Of a stretch of DNA of 7,579 nt, positions 1 through 5,411 are shown one piece after another. This DNA is from PALSA-1355 sp035496575. Its GTDB lineage: Bacteria; Planctomycetota; Planctomycetia; Pirellulales; PALSA-1355. Positions within the stretch are counted from its first letter, which is position 1; each line of letters opens with the position of its first letter. Below the pieces are notes generated by a model. The model searched no databases. It was given only the letters and a program-made list of their open reading frames with translations, and was not told the DNA's origin. Position numbers and translations under genes: made by a program. Location of the stretch: contig DATJEN010000177.1 of the NCBI GenBank assembly GCA_035496575.1, positions 1 to 7,579 on the forward strand, given 5' to 3'.

Positions 1-2585
1 ATGACGTTGTAACGAATCCGCACCGGGTTGTTGTCGTTGAGGGGGGCGCCATCCCAGGGCGTGACGAGCACGACTTTGGCAGCGGTGGAAGGCGTTTGAA
101 TCGGCGCCACGATGCCGTTGATCTCGCTTCGCGAAGCCGAGGCTCCGACGGGCAACAACCCGCCCGCGATCGCGATTCCATAGATGTTCCAGTTCCCCAA
201 ATTGCTCAGTCCGGCGACGGGCGAGCCGATCATGCCGTCGTCGCGGCCTGTCAGCAGCGAGGGATCCGTCTGCGGCATGATGAAACCGTTCGCCTGCTCG
301 CGATAGAAGACCTGGAAGTTGACCCCGGGCACCTGGTTGTAGTTGTAGACGCGTACGATGCTCGGCTGCGTCAGGTCAGCGTCGGTCGTGGTGTACTGCA
401 TGTAGATGTTCGCGGGCGGCAACAACGATTTGACCGGGATTGGCCCCACAGGCAACTTGGTTAACATCGTGAACTTCACGTTGCGCACCGTGAGCGAGTT
501 CCCGTTCGAGGGCCGGTTTCCAACGGCGGGTGAAACAACGATGTTGATGTAAGCTTTCAGAATCGTGTTTTCGATGACGGTCGGCTTCTCGGCACCAGCC
601 TGGCTGGCATCATTTTGCGGAGCTAGAATTCCGAAGCGCACCCCTTCGATGCGCGAGTTGCGGATGACCATGTTCCGGTTTTCATACTGCTTGAGATCCA
701 TGCCGTTGGTGCCGGTGTCGTTTCGGTTCTGAGCGTTCAAGTCTCCCAATATCAACAATTTGTCAAACAGCACGTGATCGGTGTGGTAGGCCACGACTCC
801 AGAGTGATACACGTTCCAGATACGCATGTTGTAAATCGTGAGCGAATTCGGGCTGTTGGTCAGATCGTCGCCCATGGGATATGCCATCCACAGGCCGTAG
901 CGGCTCATGCCGTAGGCCTCGTTGTTCACGAATAGCCCGCCCGTGTTGTTGGTCAACGTGATTCCCTGGCCGGGCTCATGTTTATCGACGCCGCGGGCGG
1001 CGGGGACGACAACCGGGTTAAGGTCGAAATACCCGTCAATCACGAAGCCGGCGTAGGTGCTGTCGGTAGCCACGTTCCCAATCACGTAGTTGCCGGAGCG
1101 GCGGAACCAAAAACCGGAACCGCCCCGCCCGTAGTCAGTGGCGGTGTTGCCTTCTTTGCCGTCCTCGTGCGTGCCCTGGATGCGGATCGTGATGTTGTCG
1201 CGGAACATGTTTCCAAATTCCGAACCATCTTCCGTGACGAAGCCGGCTCCTTCCGCGTCGTAAATCACGTTGTCTTCCAGCAGGCCAAAGCTGGAGTCAT
1301 GCGTGGCAACGGCCCACTTCTTCGAGCCATCCACGGTGTTGCCAATGAACTTGAACTGGTAACCCGTGTTGGTCGGGTTCTCGAGACCCATCAAATGATG
1401 GAAGTGCACCGCGTAACGGCCGATCTGGTTGGTGCCGATGTGAGTTACGTTGCCGTTGGCATCGAGCGTAGTGCTGTCGAGATCCTCGAAGGCCGAGGTG
1501 CGCCCCAGGTCTTGGAAGCGCGCGTATTCGATATCGACGGAGGCTCGGCCCGAGTAAAACGTGTGCCCGCGCACGCCGTCGGGATTCTCTGAACGGATGA
1601 TCACATTTCGATTGAGCACGGCGACGTGCGGCAAGAGCTCCAAAACACCATCGCTGTTGCGAGCGCCAAGATGATCGAACTGCAGGGCAGATTTCAGATA
1701 CACGCGATTGCCTTGCACATGATCGACGACAACCTGTTCCCACTGCTCAGGCACCTGGCCATCAATGAACTCGTCCGCGTCGGTTGTCAAAACTTGGCGC
1801 GAATCTGGAAAGAGCAGGGTATCGCCGGGACGCCAGGTCGGCGCGGCGCCACTCACCACAAAGTTGGTGTCGCCCGCGTGAAGCTCAGTCGCCAGCCGCG
1901 ACCAGGTGACGTTGTCGGCCGCACCATGGATGTCAATCTTGCCGTACACCAGCAATCCAGTGCCGTACTGCCGCGGGTCGAGCGCCAGGTTGAGCGGCTG
2001 GTCGGCGATCACGATTTCCGCCGTGACCTGGTTTGACACCGGGCTGGCCGCCGTTCCAATTTGCAAAGTTCCCTCGGGCATCACCGTCATCGTGCCAACC
2101 GTCAGGCGCGTGCTCACGCTGGTCGAGAAGATCAAGCTACCGCTGATCTCAATCGCATCGATGTGCGCATTGCTGATCGCCGAATATGTGATGACGTTGC
2201 CATCGGCGATCGACACCTGATCGCCTGCCCCGGGCACCTTGCCGCTCGACCAAACCGTGGGGTCCGACCAGTCGCCACTGCGCACGCTGATGGCGGTGGC
2301 CTGAGTAACGAAGCGCGGCACCGTGTCGGCGGCCGTGATGATCTGGGTCGGCGTGACGGTCACGCCCTCCATGTCGCCCTCGTCGTCGTGAAGCGGCGTT
2401 GCGCTTGGAGCGTCCGCGCTAGTGGAAGAATCAGCCACGAGCGCCGTTTGACTGTCGTCCACCAGAACGGGAGCGAGGTTCGGCGAGATGCTCAGCAGCA
2501 TCCGCACTTCGAGTTGCTCGCCGGTGCTCACGTGGGTTGACGGGCGGCGCGGGGAGCGACGCAAGGAACGGAAATCAGTCAACAT
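1..2585 (-). CDS. G8-domain, CEMIP/TMEM2-like right-handed beta-helix exoprotein with LEPR-XLL-type N-terminus (3' partial)
   Basis: The minus strand is open without a stop from ATG 2585 to the window edge: 861 codons, C-terminus missing. I chose this start because it places a planctomycete LEPR-XLL-like motif (QLEVRMLLS, residues 24-32) near the N-terminus after an Arg-rich stretch. An in-frame TAA lies about 160 bp upstream. Residues 33-100 form an acidic, Ser/Thr-rich linker. A G8 domain follows (about 103-225, opening SGDWSDPTVWSSGKVPGAGD), then TWSRL (227-231) and a long parallel beta-helix. Within the helix, VLNRNVIIR, IGRYAVHFHH (388-397), KWAVATHDSS (423-432) and GAGFVTEDGSE (446-456) match the CEMIP/TMEM2 pattern, where GRYPIHFH and EDG.E are hallmarks. 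Asn/Gly-rich rungs continue to about 690. From about 835 (VVLVTPWDGAPL) an Ig-like segment seems to begin. Animal relatives bind or degrade hyaluronan; that activity is not shown here, and a structural or polysaccharide-binding surface role is equally possible. No cysteine occurs in the visible part. It is divergent from the MoxR operon with no evident functional link. Confidence 0.88.
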   Translation of the reverse strand, partial: MLTDFRSLRRSPRRPSTHVSTGEQLEVRMLLSISPNLAPVLVDDSQTALVADSSTSADAPSATPLHDDEGDMEGVTVTPTQIITAADTVPRFVTQATAISVRSGDWSDPTVWSSGKVPGAGDQVSIADGNVITYSAISNAHIDAIEISGSLIFSTSVSTRLTVGTMTVMPEGTLQIGTAASPVSNQVTAEIVIADQPLNLALDPRQYGTGLLVYGKIDIHGAADNVTWSRLATELHAGDTNFVVSGAAPTWRPGDTLLFPDSRQVLTTDADEFIDGQVPEQWEQVVVDHVQGNRVYLKSALQFDHLGARNSDGVLELLPHVAVLNRNVIIRSENPDGVRGHTFYSGRASVDIEYARFQDLGRTSAFEDLDSTTLDANGNVTHIGTNQIGRYAVHFHHLMGLENPTNTGYQFKFIGNTVDGSKKWAVATHDSSFGLLEDNVIYDAEGAGFVTEDGSEFGNMFRDNITIRIQGTHEDGKEGNTATDYGRGGSGFWFRRSGNYVIGNVATDSTYAGFVIDGYFDLNPVVVPAARGVDKHEPGQGITLTNNTGGLFVNNEAYGMSRYGLWMAYPMGDDLTNSPNSLTIYNMRIWNVYHSGVVAYHTDHVLFDKLLILGDLNAQNRNDTGTNGMDLKQYENRNMVIRNSRIEGVRFGILAPQNDASQAGAEKPTVIENTILKAYINIVVSPAVGNRPSNGNSLTVRNVKFTMLTKLPVGPIPVKSLLPPANIYMQYTTTDADLTQPSIVRVYNYNQVPGVNFQVFYREQANGFIMPQTDPSLLTGRDDGMIGSPVAGLSNLGNWNIYGIAIAGGLLPVGASASRSEINGIVAPIQTPSTAAKVVLVTPWDGAPLNDNNPVRIRYNV

Positions 2586-2713
2586 TGAAAGAACGTCCAA
2601 GTCCGAGGAGAGGAGATCGCGGTGGGGGCCGCGAAGTACGCCGTGCGAGAAGGCAGTCCTGTGCGGCGCACTCTGTTCCGAACGGAAGTGACCGGCGGGC
2701 CGTCTAGCTGGGT

Positions 2714-2734
2714 AAGGAAAAATCTTTTTTCCTT
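2714..2734. repeat. AT-rich perfect inverted repeat in divergent intergenic region
   Basis: The arms are AAGGAAAAA (2714-2722) and TTTTTCCTT (2726-2734), perfectly complementary over 9 bp with a 3-nt TCT loop. It lies 129 bp upstream of the beta-helix gene start and 430 bp upstream of the MoxR start, in the most AT-rich part of the window. It is symmetric and could be an operator or a small cruciform. A terminator is unlikely, because no gene end is nearby and the stem is mostly A-T. A further TTCCTT lies at 2741-2746. The function is inferred from position only. Confidence 0.45.
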
Positions 2735-2889
2735 GTCCAATTCCTTAAAGATATCGGCTTGCCTATGGCTCCGCTAGAGTTTTCCTAGGCCATTTTTCCG
2801 ATTCGTCCGGCACCGCCAATGGGCTCCTCCGACATTCTCTCAAGTTTCGATCCTGCACCGCCGGGCAGTATCGATGGCCTCTAGCGCGG

Positions 2890-2915
2890 GGCCGCGCGCC
2901 GAGTGCGGCGCGGCC
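2890..2915. repeat. GC-rich hairpin upstream of MoxR gene
   Basis: GGCCGCGC (2890-2897) and GCGCGGCC (2908-2915) are perfectly complementary. An alternative pairing gives about 10 bp: GGCCGC plus GCCG with a 2-nt bulge, against CGGC plus GCGGCC, around an AGTG loop (2902-2905). If the MoxR transcript starts upstream of it, this would be a stable 5' leader structure about 250 nt before the start codon. In GC-rich DNA such a hairpin can arise by chance, so a role is unproven. Confidence 0.3.
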
Positions 2916-3163
2916 AGGAGAGAGGCTCGTTGGACATCCGCCCGCGCGGGCTCAGGCACGCGGCTTGTGCCCGCGCAATTCGATGGACAGCAAGCGTTTG
3001 GAGCGCCGCTCGACAGGCCGCGAATCGGCCCTGTCCCAAATACTGGACCTCAGCCCGGCAGGCGGGATACGATGGAGTAGCTTGCCCCTGCCGAGCGCGG
3101 GCTGATCGGTCGGCCGAGCGATGCGCGCCCTCCATCCCCCACCACGACCACCTCAATAGCTGC

Positions 3164-4105
3164 ATGTCGATTGAGCTGCAGAATCTAGTCGCCGAGCTCG
3201 AAGCCAACATGAGCCAGGTCGTGCTCGGCAAGCGCGAAGTGGTGCGACTGTGCATCGTTGCGCTATTGGCCGGTGACCACGTCCTGCTGGAAGACGTGCC
3301 CGGCGTAGGTAAAACCCTGATTGGCAAGGCTTTAGCCAAAAGCGTTTCCGGCACGTTCTGCCGCATCCAATTCACGGCCGATTTGCTTCCCAGCGACATC
3401 ACAGGGGGCAATGTTTTCAATCCGCAGAGCGGACAATTCGTCCACACCCGCGGTCCGATATTCGGCAACATCATCCTGGCCGACGAAATCAATCGCACTC
3501 CACCGCGAACGCAAAGCGCGCTGCTCGAGGCCATGAGCGATGCCCAGGTGAGCGCCGATGGGCAGACGTTCCCGCTACCGCAGCCATTCATGGTGATCGC
3601 GACGCAAAATCCCTTCGAGTTCGAGGGGACTTACCCGCTGCCAGAGAGCCAGTTGGATCGCTTCTTGTTGCGCATCGGCGTGGGATATCCCGAACGCGAT
3701 GACGAGCTGCAGGTATTGGCGAGTCACCGCGCCGGCGAGCCCATCGACTCGCTCCATGCGGTGCTCGAACCCAGCCAGATCGTGGCCCTGCAGCAAGGCG
3801 TCCGGCAAGTGACGGTGGACGAATCGATCAACACGTATCTTCTAGACATCGTGGAAGCCACCAGAAATTGCGAGGATCTGCGCGTCGGCGTCAGCACTCG
3901 CGGAGCGCTGTGCCTGTATCGGGCCAGCCAGGCATTGGCGGTCGTTGAGAACCGCGATTTTGTGATACCTGACGACGTGAAACGGTTGGCGGTTCCGGTC
4001 TTGTCTCACCGGATCATCGCCAAAGGATACATGCAGGGCATGCATCGCTCGATGCTCGAGTCGCTTGTGACGCGGCTGGTCGAGGATATCCGCGTGCCGC
4101 GCTAA
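3164..4105 (+). CDS. MoxR-family AAA+ ATPase
   Basis: This 313-residue protein has the usual length of the MoxR family (AAA_3 core plus AAA lid). Visible motifs are Walker A GVGKT at 47-51 (Lys50), Walker B IILADEINR at 103-111 (Asp107, Glu108), sensor 1 ATQNP at 146-150 (Asn149), the LPESQLDRF box at 159-167 with the likely Arg finger Arg166, and sensor 2 GVSTRGAL at 242-249 (Arg246). All are intact, so ATP hydrolysis is expected. The frame opens farther upstream (GTG at 2903), but the first 87 codons of that version are Arg/Pro-rich and unlike the family. MSIELQNLVAELEANMSQVVLGK is the typical MoxR N-terminus, so ATG 3164 is preferred. There is no clear Shine-Dalgarno sequence. It is cytoplasmic, and in the family it acts as a chaperone-like remodeller with the membrane partners encoded next door. 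The specific client is unknown. Confidence 0.96.
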   Translation: MSIELQNLVAELEANMSQVVLGKREVVRLCIVALLAGDHVLLEDVPGVGKTLIGKALAKSVSGTFCRIQFTADLLPSDITGGNVFNPQSGQFVHTRGPIFGNIILADEINRTPPRTQSALLEAMSDAQVSADGQTFPLPQPFMVIATQNPFEFEGTYPLPESQLDRFLLRIGVGYPERDDELQVLASHRAGEPIDSLHAVLEPSQIVALQQGVRQVTVDESINTYLLDIVEATRNCEDLRVGVSTRGALCLYRASQALAVVENRDFVIPDDVKRLAVPVLSHRIIAKGYMQGMHRSMLESLVTRLVEDIRVPR

Positions 4106-4128
4106 CGGCGAGCACTCGCGCGTTTGCG

Positions 4129-4134
4129 TAAAAT
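4129..4134 (+). promoter_or_regulatory. Possible internal -10 element before DUF58 gene
   Basis: TAAAAT in the short AT-rich patch just after the MoxR stop codon resembles a sigma-70 -10 box. A TG dinucleotide lies two bases upstream of it, at 4125-4126. No -35 hexamer is recognisable at the usual spacing. If real, it would let the DUF58 and transglutaminase genes be transcribed separately from the ATPase gene, with the hairpin at 4167-4183 in the new leader. Confidence 0.18.
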
Positions 4135-4164
4135 GTGTTGCGCTGTTTAGAACTTCCCGCGGCG

Positions 4165-4214
4165 TGCACTGGCAAAGCCAGTGGCACCGCAGGCGCGCTG
4201 GCACCGCAGGCGCC
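4165..4214. repeat. Intergenic hairpin plus tandem 15-bp direct repeat
   Basis: Between the MoxR and DUF58 genes, CACTGGC (4167-4173) and GCCAGTG (4177-4183) form a perfect 7-bp stem with an AAA loop. Overlapping its right edge, TGGCACCGCAGGCGC occurs twice (4182-4196 and 4199-4213), identical over 15 bp with a 17-bp period. GGCGC (4192-4196) can also pair with GCGCC (4210-4214). No T-run follows, so it is not a typical intrinsic terminator. The compact palindrome-plus-repeat layout resembles REP-like dispersed elements. Possible roles are mRNA processing or partial attenuation between operon genes. Confidence 0.6.
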
Positions 4215-4233
4215 GTCGATCGGTTAAGCTCGC

Positions 4234-5409
4234 ATGGCACTCCAACGGCAAGTAAGGCTGCGGGCGGAAGGCGTGTACTACGCTTTGGTCGTCGTGGCGG
4301 TGCTGAGCGGCGCGATCGCGCGTCAGCTTAACTTGCTGATGCTGGTCGGCAGTCTGCTGGCCGGACCTTGGTTGTTCGCCGCCATCTATGGCCGCCTGGC
4401 ATTGCGCCTGTTGCGAATCGAACGCAAATTGCCCCCGGCGCTGCGCGCGGGTGAGCGTCTGGCGGTTGAGATTTCGGTCACTAACGAGCGTCGTTGGCTG
4501 CGCGTGTGGGGAGTGGAGGTCGAGGACACCGTTCGCCGCGAGCTGCCTGATGGCGATCGTACGCGCGTCATGACGAGCGTCTTTTTTCCGATGTTGCTGC
4601 CGGGGCAAAATCGGCAGGTGACGTACACCGGCAGCTTGCCGCGGCGTGGCCGATACATCTTTGGCCCGCTGAGAATCACGACGCGTTTTCCGATGGGGCT
4701 GTTTCGGCACAGCTACGTTCTTCGCGAGCGCGAGTCGCTCGTTGTTCATCCCCGAGTTGGGCGACTCGCGCGCAATTGGGCCAAGATCGCCCGCGAGACC
4801 CCGGTGGGCGGCCAGCGTATCGAGCGGCGCGGACTGTTACAAACGGATTTCTACGGCATGCGCGACTTCCGCGCGGGGGACAGCCGCCGCTGGATCCATT
4901 GGCGGACCTCTGCCCGGCGAGGCTCGTTGGTGGTACGGCAGTTCGAACAGCGCCGCAGCCAAGATCTGGCCTTGCTGATCGATCTGTGGCAAGCGCCGGA
5001 TGCGAGCGCTGCAGGGCGCGAGAATCTGGAGCGCGCCGTCAGCTTCGTGGCCAGTATCATTGATGAAACCTGCCGACAACCCGGCCGGCAATTGACGATT
5101 GCCATGGCAGCGCACGAATTTGCGCTGCGCTCTGGCGCGGCTGGGCCGTTGTTCATGGGAGAGCAGATGGACGCGCTGGCGGTCGTCGCGCCGCATGGCG
5201 ATGACGATTTTCCGCGTGAGCTTGGCCATGCTCTCGCGAGCATTCCGCCCGCCGTCGCCACGTTGCTGATTAGCACGCGGCCGGTCGGACTCGATGCGCT
5301 GGCCGAAGCGGCAGCGGATCGCGATGCTCGGCTCGACGGCCGCTCGTTGCAAGTGGTTCACGTTGGTCCCGAGCTGGCCCAATACTTCAGTCTGAGTTCC
5401 ACGGCATAG
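4234..5409 (+). CDS. DUF58 domain-containing membrane protein
   Basis: This 391-residue protein is of normal length for the family. An in-frame TAA at 4225-4227 makes ATG 4234 the first possible start. Two hydrophobic segments near the N-terminus (about residues 15-31 and 33-52) anchor it in the membrane. A beta-rich region follows (about 60-190), including LRAGERLAVEISVTNERRWL and RGRYIFGPLRI. The signature DUF58 motif is at 206-238: FYGMRDFRAGDSRRWIHW, then SARRGSLVVRQFE. After it comes a vWA-like fold beginning DLALLIDLW (244-252). The Asp of the first strand (Asp250) is present, but the DxSxS metal-binding pattern is not, which is common in this family. DUF58 proteins are encoded next to MoxR ATPases and are regarded as their partner or adaptor. 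The gene lies 128 bp downstream of the ATPase gene and only 2 bp before the transglutaminase gene. Confidence 0.94.
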   Translation: MALQRQVRLRAEGVYYALVVVAVLSGAIARQLNLLMLVGSLLAGPWLFAAIYGRLALRLLRIERKLPPALRAGERLAVEISVTNERRWLRVWGVEVEDTVRRELPDGDRTRVMTSVFFPMLLPGQNRQVTYTGSLPRRGRYIFGPLRITTRFPMGLFRHSYVLRERESLVVHPRVGRLARNWAKIARETPVGGQRIERRGLLQTDFYGMRDFRAGDSRRWIHWRTSARRGSLVVRQFEQRRSQDLALLIDLWQAPDASAAGRENLERAVSFVASIIDETCRQPGRQLTIAMAAHEFALRSGAAGPLFMGEQMDALAVVAPHGDDDFPRELGHALASIPPAVATLLISTRPVGLDALAEAAADRDARLDGRSLQVVHVGPELAQYFSLSSTA

Positions 5410-5411
5410 CC

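Larger units (their letters stand above)
2586..3163. other. Divergent intergenic region, no convincing gene
   Basis: This 578-bp stretch separates the minus-strand beta-helix gene from the plus-strand MoxR operon. Short open frames occur (for example plus strand 2488-2691, 2874-3080, and the in-frame extension from 2903), but their translations are Arg/Ala/Pro-rich, match no family I recognise, and look like GC-rich noise. The segment around 2700-2800 is clearly more AT-rich than its surroundings and is the most likely place for promoters. A TACGAT at 3068-3073, about 90 bp before the MoxR start, resembles a -10 box, but it lacks a properly spaced -35, so I do not call it. No tRNA, riboswitch or terminator was recognised. 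Confidence 0.6.

Noticed and set aside
1297..1743. Minus-strand open frame of 148 codons
   Set aside because: It is in another frame within the beta-helix gene. Its Arg/Ser-rich translation has no family features, while the main frame shows clear G8 and beta-helix motifs.
96..2691. Several plus-strand open frames (for example 978-1592, 1626-2036, 2061-2540)
   Set aside because: They lie antisense to the long minus-strand beta-helix frame, overlap one another in different frames, and show no recognisable domains. High GC keeps antisense frames open.
2903..3163. N-terminal extension of the MoxR ATPase from GTG 2903
   Set aside because: The 87 extra residues are Arg/Ala/Pro-rich and unlike MoxR proteins, and the family N-terminus begins at ATG 3164.
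2881..3591. Minus-strand 236-codon frame
   Set aside because: It overlaps the Walker A and Walker B coding region of the ATPase on the opposite strand and has no domain of its own.
4167..4183. Hairpin considered as an intrinsic terminator of the MoxR gene
   Set aside because: The stem is only 7 bp and is followed by GC-rich repeats instead of a T-run.
4165..4214. Direct repeats considered as a CRISPR array
   Set aside because: There are only two 15-bp copies with a 2-bp gap and no spacer-sized unique sequence or cas genes.
4147..4749. Minus-strand 200-codon frame
   Set aside because: It is antisense to the DUF58 gene start and the intergenic repeat, with Gln/Arg-rich low-information content, so it is a shadow.
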